A DNA stretch of 64,000 bases from Halanaerobiaceae bacterium ANBcell28 (GCA_037623315.1 JBBJJH010000018.1:24356-88355), one strand, 5' to 3'. Shown: positions 43,873 through 52,770, counted from the stretch's first letter. The notes: generated by a model from the letters alone, not told the origin. Numbers and translations are program-made.

Positions 43873-43962
43873 AAATATATCACCCTATAATATAGTAACA
43901 TATATAAGTTGTATATGACAGATGATGCAAGAGATATTATATGGTAATATATGTATTATAAT

Positions 43963-44532
43963 CTATAAGCTACTTTTCACTTTAAGTCTTGACTCCAGTT
44001 CTTTTACCATTGTTACATACTTATCCTGAATTCCCTTTTCAGAAGCCTCTGCTTCTACCTTATTTACTAGATCTCTAACTTGTTCCAAGTTTTTATCTGA
44101 CAAGCTCTCTTCACCATAAACATAGACAGCCTCATCTTCTTTATCTATATGATGGAATAGCATATCAGCATAGGCAATAGTATTTGCTATAATATCCAAT
44201 CTTGATTCCTGGTCTCCATTTTTATAGTCCAGTAGAGCATTTTCTAACTTCTGCATAAACATGCGCCCCATCTGATGTTCATTCAACATTTTGGCAATAG
44301 GGCCTGCCTCTACTTCAGCACCTAATTCCTCTGTCATTTTTCTAAACAAAATATCTTCTTCTTTGCTATGGTGGTGCTTATCAGCATAATTTCTAACAAA
44401 GTCTATAATCATATAAAAAGCATCTACATCAACTTCATCTCTCTCCAGTATATTTAAAGATAATTTTCTAGCTACAGCCAACACTCTTTTAATGTACTTA
44501 TGTTCATTTACCAATAATTCTATTGATTCCAT
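43963..44532 (-). CDS. Hemerythrin-domain protein
   Basis: This 189-residue four-helix bundle has the hemerythrin His/Glu pattern: NEHKYIKRVL, YADKHHHSKEEDILF, LNEHQMGRMF and FHHIDKEDEAVY. These would bind a di-iron centre. In anaerobes such proteins bind oxygen or nitric oxide, or manage iron. It is cytosolic. ATG 44532 follows AAAGGAGAGGTG. Monocistronic. Confidence 0.92.
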   Translation of the reverse strand: MESIELLVNEHKYIKRVLAVARKLSLNILERDEVDVDAFYMIIDFVRNYADKHHHSKEEDILFRKMTEELGAEVEAGPIAKMLNEHQMGRMFMQKLENALLDYKNGDQESRLDIIANTIAYADMLFHHIDKEDEAVYVYGEESLSDKNLEQVRDLVNKVEAEASEKGIQDKYVTMVKELESRLKVKSSL

Positions 44533-44856
44533 TTAAATCACCTCTCCTTTCTTAAGTTATTCTTTCCCTTTTACTTGCTTTGCTATTCCTTCTGATAAAA
44601 TTCATTTTATTATATCAAATATACATTTTAACTGATTAGAAAATATAAGCTAAACTTAACATTATTTCAAACCTATCATATTAAAAGCCAGCATTAAATG
44701 CTGGCTTTTAATTTTCTCATCTATTCTCTTAGTTTAATTTCTGCTACTATTTTATCATTAAGCTGATTACCAATGACGGGGGGAATGGTTTATAATATTT
44801 CCAAACCCCTGTGGACATTTAATGTGAATACTAAAATAAACATAATTTCTAACAAC
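44533..44856. other. Intergenic region with terminator and GC-rich palindrome traces
   Basis: It holds the terminator at 44681-44715, and near 44776-44815 a GGGGGG...CCAAACCCCTG pair that forms a weak stem and may be another worn repeat. No gene seen. Confidence 0.4.
44681..44715. terminator. Bidirectional intrinsic terminator
   Basis: TTAAAAGCCAGCATT pairs perfectly with AATGCTGGCTTTTAA. The stem shares the AAAAGCCAGC core with the terminator at 31742-31787. Confidence 0.85.
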
Positions 44857-45594
44857 TTATTGAGTAGCCCCTAAAAACAAGGTAGATCTAAATCTAACTT
44901 CAGTTACAAAGCGACCAGTTCCTTCAACTTCACGGGGAGGCAAGCGATAATCTGTTTCAACAATATAATTATAAGCTGGATTAATCACAAAAGTAGTTTG
45001 ACCATTAGTACCAATCTCAACTTCTGCAATTTCATCATATACTAAACCGCCCTCTTCGAGAGACTCCCATAACTCAATCTCTCCTTCTGTCAATAACTCT
45101 CCTTCATAATAAATTTCTACAACAATTTCACGCTCATCGTTACTCAACATTCTACTTTCAACAAGGTGAACTTCTAGAGGAATACCTACTGTTTGATATG
45201 TATATGAAGCATTATCTCCTACTAATACAGATTTTTTAGCAAAATCCCTGATCTCTGTTGTACGCCATCTAGAAGGAACTCTTTCAGCAATTAAAGTATG
45301 TTCTCCCGGTTGATCTATACTTAGCATAGCTCTTTGATATGTATCTTCTTTTATCAGCTCAATTTCTTCAAAATTCCAATTGGAATCAACTAGAAATAGC
45401 TGCAACTCAGTCATATCTCTCTCTTCAATAGGATCATCAGCATCTGCAAAATATACTAGAACTTCAAATTCTTCACCTGGATTTACTTGAACAGGTGCCT
45501 CAACCCAAACGCAATGTGCAAAAGAAACTACTGAAAACATAAGAACAAATATCCCTAACAACAATACTTTAATACCATTCCCTTTACTTAACAT
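44857..45594 (-). CDS. DUF4198-type secreted protein
   Basis: ATG 45594 is used; GTG 45606 touches the AAGGAGA site. The protein has 245 residues, with a signal peptide (VLLLGIFVLMFSVVSFA) followed by HCVWVEAPVQVNPGEEFEVLVYFAD. DUF4198 proteins typically start their mature form with His and are linked to metal (nickel or cobalt) uptake or outer-membrane systems. Predicted cleavage after SFA leaves His as the first residue, which could bind metal through its amino group. The rest is beta-sandwich-like. Monocistronic; no transporter nearby. Confidence 0.75.
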   Translation of the reverse strand: MLSKGNGIKVLLLGIFVLMFSVVSFAHCVWVEAPVQVNPGEEFEVLVYFADADDPIEERDMTELQLFLVDSNWNFEEIELIKEDTYQRAMLSIDQPGEHTLIAERVPSRWRTTEIRDFAKKSVLVGDNASYTYQTVGIPLEVHLVESRMLSNDEREIVVEIYYEGELLTEGEIELWESLEEGGLVYDEIAEVEIGTNGQTTFVINPAYNYIVETDYRLPPREVEGTGRFVTEVRFRSTLFLGATQ

Positions 45595-45743
45595 TTTAAT
45601 ATACACTCTCCTTTTTTATTGAATACCTTTAATAATTAAATTTTAAAACACACAAGTCAAGACTTTGATAAAAACAAATGTGAAATAATTAACTTATGTC
45701 TTTAAAAAAAATTGCCTACTTAAAAAAGCACCACATCACTCCC

Positions 45744-46034
45744 TTAATTTACAACCCTCCTTTTTTCTAATTTTTTATATATACTTGCCCAGCTGCGTTT
45801 GGAAAAAATTATATCTATATCTTTCTCTTTGGCCTCCCTCTTTATGGCCTTCATAGCTGTGTGATGAATATAATCAGTCAACACCAAAACAAGGTCAAAA
45901 TTATTAGATAGCCGAAAAGCTCTGAACTCACTTTTCTTTCTACCCGATAGATGAGTTATCTCATCAAAGCCCAAATCTTCTACATTTGATTTAATACTGG
46001 AAACATTATCTGCGCCTACTATCATAATGGACAA
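45744..46034 (-). CDS. DUF2325 family protein
   Basis: TTG 46034 follows GAGGAGG by 8 nt, better than the GTG or ATG options; 96 residues. IMIVGADNVSSIKSNVEDLGF and HLSGRKKSEFRAFRL followed by LVLVLTDYIHHTAMKAIKREAKEKDIDIIFSKRS are typical of DUF2325, a small Rossmann-like protein often beside iron-transport genes in Firmicutes. The upstream DNA has two Fur-like sites, so iron control is plausible. Function unknown. Confidence 0.8.
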   Translation of the reverse strand: MSIMIVGADNVSSIKSNVEDLGFDEITHLSGRKKSEFRAFRLSNNFDLVLVLTDYIHHTAMKAIKREAKEKDIDIIFSKRSWASIYKKLEKRRVVN

Positions 46035-46060
46035 TATACCCACCTCCTCTTTGTTGAAAA

Positions 46061-46148
46061 TAACATTCATTCTCAATTATAATATGTAAGTACATCAAAT
46101 TTTATTCCTAGCTTATTTGATTAATCTTGTAAGTGAGAATGGTTTTCA
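46061..46148. promoter_or_regulatory. Two Fur-box-like sequences upstream of the DUF2325 gene
   Basis: TAACATTCATTCTCA (46061-46075) and TGAGAATGGTTTTCA (46134-46148) match the 7-1-7 Fur pattern TGATAATnATTATCA at about 10 and 11 of 14 positions. The first lies beside a TATAAT on the minus strand (near 46081). No other element was seen in 46035-46361 except the terminator. Confidence 0.3.
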
Positions 46149-46250
46149 ATTTCAATTTCTATACACATTCTACACCTAAAATGTTCCGATGTCAAGATAT
46201 TTTTTGGAAAATTTTAAGAGAGTGGTAGAATTAAACTGTAGCGTTGCATT

Positions 46251-46282
46251 ATAAAAAGGTTCTCATTCGAGAACCTTTTTAT
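46251..46282 (-). terminator. Intrinsic terminator of the heparinase-like gene
   Basis: AAAAAGGTTCTC pairs perfectly with GAGAACCTTTTT around a 4-nt loop. Confidence 0.9.
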
Positions 46283-46361
46283 AATTACTATACCATCTAT
46301 TTTTGTCAGAGAGCTAAGTGCCACCAGAAATCCTAGGGCCTGGTCTTTTAGCTACTTTATT

Positions 46362-48350
46362 CTACATATCTTTGCAGCACGGGATAAATTTAAACTCTAC
46401 AAGTTCTTCTTGTGTAGGATTTCTTAGAAGAAAATCCAGAAAGTATACAAGCTCTTTGTGTCCATCATGATTAATGTGATAATCCTTGGAGCAAGAAAAA
46501 CTCATTTGCTCTTTCTTATATTTTATCTTAATTACATCTTCATGATTTTTAAGTAGCAGAATTCCATCCTCCTCTATCTCTGGTTCATAAAAACTTATAA
46601 ATCTTTCAGTAATGGAAGCTGGCTTAGCATCGAACTTATACTTATCTACTAAAAACAAACTATTATCATTTTTATTAATAGAGAAACTACGAATTAATGA
46701 CAGTAAATTCCTGTTGGCATATGCTCCTTTTATATTAATACTAAAATGAATCTCCTCTTCATTATTCTTATAATCACAAATATCTGCTGAAAAGTCCTTA
46801 CCATACTCTTGCAAGTAGCCTTCCACTATCGGCACAGAATGTCCCTGTGAACCATTACATAGTATCTCATAACGCTTACTAGTAAAATAATCTTTTGTAT
46901 ATTGTCCACTTCCTAAGTCAACTAGGAAGCTTGTATCTCCCAAATGATATATAAAGCTAGCAATATCATTATGATTATGTGGTTCATCATTATAACCACC
47001 TTTTGCAGCAAATACAATTTTTTTATTAAGATTTTTTAAATTACTTCTATTTATATGTTCTCTATTATTTTTTTTATAAATCAACCATTGTGCCTTTTCA
47101 AGATAATATAGCTGAACATCTTTATTATCTCTTTTCTGATCTAACTTTTTCCTACTTAACATATTCCTATCTATATTTTTATCCCCAATAACTTTATTTT
47201 GATTTCTTTCTTGAAATGCTTTAGGATCAAACCAGAATATGTCACGAATAATATTTACCCACCTATAACAGTGATCATCATGAAATCCAGCCTTATAATT
47301 CATATCAGGCAAAATAAATTCCGAATATAATTGATTAAGACGTGAACTTAAGCCAGCATGAAATTTAACTCTTCTGGGAGAATCAGAAAAACTAAGCACT
47401 TTATCTTCTGAAATATAAGATTTTTGCTGAAATAGTGAGATTTCCTTTACCTTACTATCATTCATCAAGTCAATCCTGCCAGCTGTCCTTTCTTTAAGCA
47501 ATTCCGCAAAATATGTATAAAAGCCAAAACCGTAGTTCCAATATCCAAGTCCTTCCGGACAAGCTCCATCTTCTGTAAACCCACTTATAAAAACCTTCAT
47601 ACAGTTTAAAACCCTATTGATGATATTAGCCAGCTTTCTATTGTCTTCTATCAGATAAATTGCAGCTGCCCCTATTGAACCTGAGCAAACAGCAGACCAG
47701 TTCATCGCCAAGGTCTCCCAATTAAAAGACTTATTTAAATCTGTAAAATGATTAAGCACTCTATTAAATATCTCTTCCCTCACTCTTGAAGAAACAATAG
47801 CTGACAATTTTTCTTCCAATAAATTTAGGATTTCAGCAAGAGCAAAAGCTGTTTCAGCAGCAAATAAGTCAATAGTATTCTGCTGACCTCTAAGTTCTGC
47901 CTTTATATTTGAATTATTATCTTTACTATATTTAATTTTAAAACTTTTTCCTGGTATATGTGCGGGTAAGGCCCAGGTATACTCATTACAAATCGCCCAT
48001 AATATATCTTCCAGTTTCTCTATAAATCTATCAGCATCTTTATCCAATAAAACCATTACAGCAAAGGCGGATAACCTGGCTCTCCTATCAAAATAAATCT
48101 TCTGATACTCATCTCTAGACCCTGTAGTATGAAATAGTTTATAAATTGAAAAAGGCAATTCTTCTATCGGCTCACTTGAATAGCTATTAGCAGAGTCATA
48201 TATTTCTTCTATCATACTCTGATAGGCTTCATCCTTTTTTACTTCTTCTAATTTTTTAGCATCCCTGACTTCTGTAAAAATACAAGCTAGATTCCCCTGC
48301 ATCTTCTTTTCTCCATACTCAAGTGATTTAATTATCTCATTTAAATTCAT
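46362..48350 (-). CDS. Heparinase II/III-like polysaccharide lyase, cytosolic
   Basis: In this 662-residue protein an N-terminal alpha/alpha-toroid (about 60-400, with ALPAHIPG, NWSAVCSGSIGAAAIYL, DGACPEGLGYWNYGFGFY) precedes a C-terminal beta-sandwich. The heparinase II/III signature is GGYNDEPHNHNDIASFIYHLG with SQGHSVPIVEG downstream; the Asn/His/Tyr residues act in lysis of uronic acid-containing chains. No signal peptide is present, so it probably acts on imported oligosaccharides. No transporter or other lyase sits beside it. ATG 48350 follows ACGGAGGA. Confidence 0.85.
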   Translation of the reverse strand: MNLNEIIKSLEYGEKKMQGNLACIFTEVRDAKKLEEVKKDEAYQSMIEEIYDSANSYSSEPIEELPFSIYKLFHTTGSRDEYQKIYFDRRARLSAFAVMVLLDKDADRFIEKLEDILWAICNEYTWALPAHIPGKSFKIKYSKDNNSNIKAELRGQQNTIDLFAAETAFALAEILNLLEEKLSAIVSSRVREEIFNRVLNHFTDLNKSFNWETLAMNWSAVCSGSIGAAAIYLIEDNRKLANIINRVLNCMKVFISGFTEDGACPEGLGYWNYGFGFYTYFAELLKERTAGRIDLMNDSKVKEISLFQQKSYISEDKVLSFSDSPRRVKFHAGLSSRLNQLYSEFILPDMNYKAGFHDDHCYRWVNIIRDIFWFDPKAFQERNQNKVIGDKNIDRNMLSRKKLDQKRDNKDVQLYYLEKAQWLIYKKNNREHINRSNLKNLNKKIVFAAKGGYNDEPHNHNDIASFIYHLGDTSFLVDLGSGQYTKDYFTSKRYEILCNGSQGHSVPIVEGYLQEYGKDFSADICDYKNNEEEIHFSINIKGAYANRNLLSLIRSFSINKNDNSLFLVDKYKFDAKPASITERFISFYEPEIEEDGILLLKNHEDVIKIKYKKEQMSFSCSKDYHINHDGHKELVYFLDFLLRNPTQEELVEFKFIPCCKDM

Positions 48351-48646
48351 ATACTATTCCTCCGTGATCTTCATTTTATAAGTACTGTATTATTTTATTA
48401 TAGTCTTTACTTTATTTTTTCCAAGGACTAAATATTGTTAAACTCCCTAAGACTGGTCTTTAGTCTATCCTTTATATGCTAAAATAAGAACCAACTTTAT
48501 ATTTCACCTTCTATACTCTTATTCAACGTTATTTTTTATTTTCCTTCTCGCCATTTTAAACTCTACTTATGGACATATTAAAGCCCAATAAAGTAAAAAT
48601 TATCATATACTTATACATTTACGTTAAAACTATAAGAGGTGATAAA

Positions 48647-49339
48647 ATGAATCATACAAAGAAAATAGCTAGACTAAAAAGAAAACTTTAGCTAACCCGA
48701 GACGCTAAAATATTATTATTAATTGCCGGTCTTTTTACTACATCCATAGCTTTATCCAATACTTTTGTTAATATCTTTATATGGAGAATAAATGGTGACT
48801 TTGTTTCCATTGGTATTTTTAACTTATTCATCCATATTACTACTCCTATTACTTTTATTCTTGCAGGATACCTATCTAAAAAAAGAGATGGTACAATGGC
48901 TCTAAGAATAGGGGTTATTTTTCATGCTATATACTTTTTTCTAATCCTAATATTACGTAACAATACAGCTGATTTTCTAATACCTCTTGGTAGTTCACTG
49001 GGCATAACAGCTATCTATCTGCATATCAGTCTTATCACAATTTTAATTTTTACCTTAATCAACTCATTCTTTGCACCTTTTTTTAATGTCCCCTTTAACG
49101 CTGCTACCTATAATGTTCTTGATAAAACAGGAAAGTCAGAGCAAAGGATTGAGTTTATTATTTACAAAGAATTAGCTCTGAATACAGGTAGAATACTTGG
49201 TATTATAGCTTTTATATTTTTAGCTCATAGCCCAGAAGCTCAAGCAAATCTTCGATATATATTATTATTAATAGCAAGTGTCCAGCTAGTAGTACCTCTA
49301 TTAATTAAGAATATTAATTCAGAAGGAAAAATAATTTAG
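48647..49339 (+). pseudogene. Broken MFS transporter gene (nonsense codon and internal deletion)
   Basis: ATG 48647 follows AAGAGGTGAT. The frame is interrupted by TAG at codon 15 (48689-48691) and is otherwise open to 49339. The conceptual protein reads LTRDAKILLLIAGLFTTSIALSNTFVN..., typical of MFS helix 1, then LAGYLSKKRDG, and ends with FFNVPFNAATYNVLDK and two more helices. At about 230 codons it is roughly half a normal 400-residue MFS protein, so the middle helices are missing. The intact 147-codon part from ATG 48896 is unlikely to be functional. Confidence 0.75.
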
Positions 49340-49370
49340 GATATAAGCATGATAATTCTCCATATATTAA

Positions 49371-49407
49371 AAAACAGACTAGGTTAAAAAAATAACACCT
49401 AGTCTGA
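49371..49407. terminator. Intrinsic terminator of the acetyltransferase gene
   Basis: CAGACTAGGT pairs perfectly with ACCTAGTCTG; a T run follows on the minus strand. Confidence 0.85.
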
Positions 49408-49414
49408 TTGCATC

Positions 49415-49858
49415 TTACTTTTCCATTTCATACAACAAGTAATAAGTCTCTTGCATACCCAGATTCTCATAGGTATTCTTAGCCCTTTTATTATCTTTCT
49501 CTACATACAAGCGAATTCCACAGAGCTCAGGATCTTTTTTCACCTTCTCTTCCAGATAAGTATATAGACTCCTGTATATACCTCTGCGTCTGTAATTTTC
49601 ATTAACATAGACACTCTGTATCCACCAGAAATAGCCATTACGCCAGTCACTCCATTCTTTTGTAAGCATCAACTGACCCACAACTTTTTCATCTGTTTCA
49701 TAGAGATAATAGCTAGCCTTGTTCGGATCATTTATAGCATTTTTAACACCAGCCAGGACAGTCTCTTTGTCCAAGTCTATCCCTTCTGTCTCCTTAGCCA
49801 TCATACAATTATACTCAGCAATTACCTCAATATCTTTTGCTTCTGCTTTTCTAATCAA
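49415..49858 (-). CDS. GNAT-family N-acetyltransferase
   Basis: TTG 49858 has AAAGGAG 8 nt upstream and gives IRKAEAKDIEVIAEYN, a normal GNAT start; 147 residues. The acetyl-CoA loop is VYVNENYRRRGIYRSLYTYLE (R-R-x-G-I/x pattern) and motif B is LYVEKDNKRAKNTYENLGMQET. It transfers acetyl from acetyl-CoA to an amine; the substrate is unknown. Monocistronic. Confidence 0.88.
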   Translation of the reverse strand: MIRKAEAKDIEVIAEYNCMMAKETEGIDLDKETVLAGVKNAINDPNKASYYLYETDEKVVGQLMLTKEWSDWRNGYFWWIQSVYVNENYRRRGIYRSLYTYLEEKVKKDPELCGIRLYVEKDNKRAKNTYENLGMQETYYLLYEMEK

Positions 49859-50006
49859 CTTTATAACTCCTTTACCCAAATTCTTATTATTTCTCTACTA
49901 TTTCTCCTCCGTGGAACTATATATAGCTCCCAGGAAGACGAAGCTTATAGCTAATCTAAGTGTCTTATAAAACCTCCCCTAAAACTAATGAATCACTTGA
50001 TAAGTA

Positions 50007-50047
50007 CGGTTCTGCGAAAGCAAACGCAGAACCGGGTCCCCTGTTTG
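50007..50047. repeat. REP-like palindrome
   Basis: CGGTTCTGCG (50007-50016) pairs perfectly with CGCAGAACCG (50025-50034); GGTCCCCTGTT follows. The complete form expected of this class would read GGGGACGGTTCTGCG and its complement, so the left half has lost its GGGGAC end. Related remnant at 3809-3850. It sits at the 3' end of the lyase gene. Confidence 0.5.
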
Positions 50048-50051
50048 CTTT

Positions 50052-51509
50052 TTAGAGGCTGTTACCGAAATCTTCTTTGAATTTTGCTACTAATTTACTT
50101 TGCCAGTCAGAATCTGTTTTTAGTTTACCAAAGAAGAAACGCAATACTCTAGGCTCATCTGTAAATTCTAATCCGCCAATTAACTTGCGATTTTCATATA
50201 GCCAAGTTAATCTATCAACAGCATACTTAACCTGAGATAAAGTAAATACTCTACGAGGCATAGCTAAACGGAGTAACTCCATATTAGAAAGGGTTTCATT
50301 ACCATCTTCATCTCTTTGTTCTGACAATGTACCTCTTTCCATTCCTCTAATTCCACTTGCGATATAGAATGCTGCAGCCAGAGCACCTGCAGGGTATTTA
50401 GTTTGAGGCACATGGTCAAGGAAGGCCATAGCATCAACATGGCAACCCAATCCACCTGGAGGTGTTACTACCGGAATACCCTTTTTTTGAAGTTCCTCAA
50501 CCATATATGCTATAAATTGTGGTCCCTGATTAATCATATTTACATCCATTGTTTCCTCTAAACCAACTGTAATAGCTTCCATTTCTCTCACAGACATCCC
50601 ACCATAAGTAAGGAAACCTTCATACAAAGGTAATAGTTCTCTCATTTTCAAGTATATTTCCTGGTCATTAGTACAGATTCCACCACCTCTGGCATTACCT
50701 AATTTACGGGCAGAGAAATATACAACATCTGAAAGCTCAGATATAGCATGAGTAATCTCTTTTATACTCATATCTTTACAAGCTTCTTCTCTACTTTTAA
50801 TAAAATAAAGATTGTCCTGTAATAAACTAGCATCAAAAACAATTTTAATTCCATGAGCATCACAAATTTTACGGACTTCACGCATATTTGTTAGGGATAC
50901 AGGTTGTCCACCTATTAAGTTTGTCCCTGCTTCAATTCTAACAAAAGGAATATTCTCAACCCCATGTTTATCAATAAGGGCCTTTAATTTATCTAGGTCC
51001 AGATTTCCTTTGAAAGGGTGTGTGCTGTTTATATTCAAGGCTTCATCATTATAGATTTCTTCTACTATTCCACCATTTTCTACAATATGAGCTTTTGTAG
51101 TTGTAAAATGATAATTCATTGGAATTACTGAACCAGGCTTAACCATAGTTCGAGCAATTATATTTTCACAAGCCCTTCCCTGATGTGTAGGTAAAAACTT
51201 ATCTTTATTAAAAATATCAATTATTTTTTCTTCCAACCTACTGAACGTCTCAGACCCTGCATAGCTGTCATCTGCTATCATCATTGCTGCCTGTTGTCTG
51301 TCACTCATAGCATTAACACCACTATCAGTTAACATATCCAGGTACACATCTCTGTTTCTAAGTAAAAAAGTATTATTACCTGCCTCAGTCATTGCTTCAA
51401 ATCGTTTATCAATATCAGGTAAGTTTAGTTTCTGTACAACCCTAACCTTATGCATTTCTAATGGTACACTGTCTCCAGAGTACATTTTAATTATATTATT
51501 ATCACTCAT
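50052..51509 (-). CDS. Beta-eliminating lyase, tyrosine phenol-lyase-like
   Basis: This 485-residue fold-I PLP enzyme of the tryptophanase/tyrosine phenol-lyase family has LLTDSGVNAMSDRQ, PTHQGRACENI and GGQPVSLTNMREV. PLP Lys269 lies in SARKLGNARGGG, and GIRGMERGTLS is closer to TPL (SMERG) than to tryptophanase (VEIG). The usual DATR segment reads DASL, so the Arg that contacts PLP is replaced. Such enzymes split Tyr or Trp to phenol or indole plus pyruvate and ammonia, reversibly. A T-box with a Tyr-like specifier precedes it. ATG 51509 follows AAGGAGAG. Substrate not proven. Confidence 0.8.
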   Translation of the reverse strand: MSDNNIIKMYSGDSVPLEMHKVRVVQKLNLPDIDKRFEAMTEAGNNTFLLRNRDVYLDMLTDSGVNAMSDRQQAAMMIADDSYAGSETFSRLEEKIIDIFNKDKFLPTHQGRACENIIARTMVKPGSVIPMNYHFTTTKAHIVENGGIVEEIYNDEALNINSTHPFKGNLDLDKLKALIDKHGVENIPFVRIEAGTNLIGGQPVSLTNMREVRKICDAHGIKIVFDASLLQDNLYFIKSREEACKDMSIKEITHAISELSDVVYFSARKLGNARGGGICTNDQEIYLKMRELLPLYEGFLTYGGMSVREMEAITVGLEETMDVNMINQGPQFIAYMVEELQKKGIPVVTPPGGLGCHVDAMAFLDHVPQTKYPAGALAAAFYIASGIRGMERGTLSEQRDEDGNETLSNMELLRLAMPRRVFTLSQVKYAVDRLTWLYENRKLIGGLEFTDEPRVLRFFFGKLKTDSDWQSKLVAKFKEDFGNSL

Positions 51510-51690
51510 TTTTTATCTCTCCTTAAAATTTCAATTTTATTTTTACTACTTACTTTATATCTCAGCTAAATACTATGCTCAACTACTCTCCTCTTCTTAA
51601 CTTTCCTTAATAACACCACCCCTTTTTAAAAAAAATTAATATATAATTATAAATATTTTGATAGAAAAAATATTTAAATACCTATAAAAA

Positions 51691-51955
51691 TCAAAAAAGC
51701 CGCCCCTCTACACAGGACGACTAATACGCGGTACCACCTGAATTAATCTGCATTAAAAGCCAGATTCACTCTTTTGGAAGCAAACACTTCCTCACCAATT
51801 AACGTTGGGTGACGTCTTGGCCTACTTTATTCAGCCTCGAAACTCAAGGGTGTATTTCAACTAGTGTAACTACCAGGTCCCAGCACCCCTGGCTCTCTTA
51901 AAATTACTTAAAATTACTTAAAAGTCTACTATTTCCCTATCACTGTTTTTATAAT
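51691..51955 (-). promoter_or_regulatory. T-box leader with likely tyrosine specifier (UAC)
   Basis: Read on the minus strand, Stem I starts AGTGATAGGGAA, has the AG-bulge AGAGAGCC and the distal GGGTGCTGGGACC, and the specifier loop reads GAAA-TAC-ACCC-TTGAG, giving UAC (Tyr). The T-box proper, AGGTGGTACCGCG, is at 51739-51727. The terminator stem GTCGTCC/GGGGCGGC with a run of T ends at about 51692. Stem I contains a short AAAATTACTT tandem duplication. Uncharged tRNA should favour readthrough into the lyase gene. Confidence 0.9.
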
Positions 51956-51970
51956 TATTTGATTATTTCT

Positions 51971-51999
51971 ATTATATATAAGTTATGCTTTTTTGTCAA
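51971..51999 (-). promoter_or_regulatory. Promoter of the T-box leader
   Basis: TTGACA (51999-51994), exactly 17 nt, then TATAAT (51976-51971) on the minus strand: a consensus sigma-A promoter. About 180 nt of AT-rich DNA separates the T-box terminator from the lyase start. Confidence 0.85.
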
Positions 52000-52042
52000 C
52001 GAAAAAATGCTAAATCCAAAATAGAGTATCTTCAATAAGACA

Positions 52043-52735
52043 TTATTTAAAGCTTACCCCTTTCTCCAAAAGATGTTCAATCATTGGCTGGAAAAAATCT
52101 TTAATCCTAGGATCATCATGGACTAATATAATATCACTAGAACCTTTATAATTCAGACCACGATGTCCCTCTGGAACATCTTCATCCATTCTATCTAATA
52201 AATCTTGAAGTGTTTTTATACCATAGATAAAACTCCCATTGGCAACAGTCCAGTCCATGGAATCATATGTACAGCTGACATCAATATCCTTATCATGTCC
52301 TTCTTCTCTATACCACTTGTAATCAATGCCCTCAAAATTTCCCTGTTCATAACCTAGATTACGCAAAAGAGATTGGGCAAATTCCTTATTATCCTCTCCC
52401 TTATTTAGAAAAGGAAATCTGAAAAGTTTTAGCTTCCTTTCCACTTCTGCCTTATAATATATATCCTCTATTACTTTATCTGTACTTATTACTTCTTCTT
52501 TTATCTCTTTTTTACTTAAGTCATTAAAATTAGCATGGCTCCAGGAATGATTTGCTATTAAAAAATTATTTTGAATTGCATAAATTAAATCTTCTTCATA
52601 CTTTTTAAGTTTTTGTCCTTCGCAGAAAAAGATTGCTGGTATCTTTTTAGAAATTAAGTAATCTACTTTATTTTTAAAGTCAACAGAAGGTGCATCATCA
52701 ATTGTTAAATAAGCTATCTTGCTTTTATTGTTCAT
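52043..52735 (-). CDS. Polysaccharide deacetylase (NodB-like)
   Basis: ATG 52735 lies 7 nt from GAGGAGG (230 residues; adjacent ATG or TTG codons are possible). The carbohydrate esterase 4 motifs are YLTIDDAPS (usually TFDDGP, both Asp kept) and NHSWSHANF (metal His pair), with RFPFLNKG as motif 3. It removes acetyl groups from a sugar polymer such as peptidoglycan or chitin oligomers. No signal peptide is seen, unlike most family members. The T-box promoter lies 44 bp or more downstream of its 3' end. Confidence 0.82.
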   Translation of the reverse strand: MNNKSKIAYLTIDDAPSVDFKNKVDYLISKKIPAIFFCEGQKLKKYEEDLIYAIQNNFLIANHSWSHANFNDLSKKEIKEEVISTDKVIEDIYYKAEVERKLKLFRFPFLNKGEDNKEFAQSLLRNLGYEQGNFEGIDYKWYREEGHDKDIDVSCTYDSMDWTVANGSFIYGIKTLQDLLDRMDEDVPEGHRGLNYKGSSDIILVHDDPRIKDFFQPMIEHLLEKGVSFK

Positions 52736-52770
52736 CATCAATCCTCCTCTTACAAAAACCTTTATAATAT

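Noticed and set aside
48689..48691. TAG read as pyrrolysine or another recoding
   Set aside because: TAG ends ordinary genes here (for example at 8930 and 18890), no context supports recoding, and the protein is also missing central helices, so decay is simpler.
50052..51509. Calling the lyase a tryptophanase
   Set aside because: MERG sequence and the Tyr-like T-box favour the tyrosine phenol-lyase branch, though active-site changes leave substrate open.
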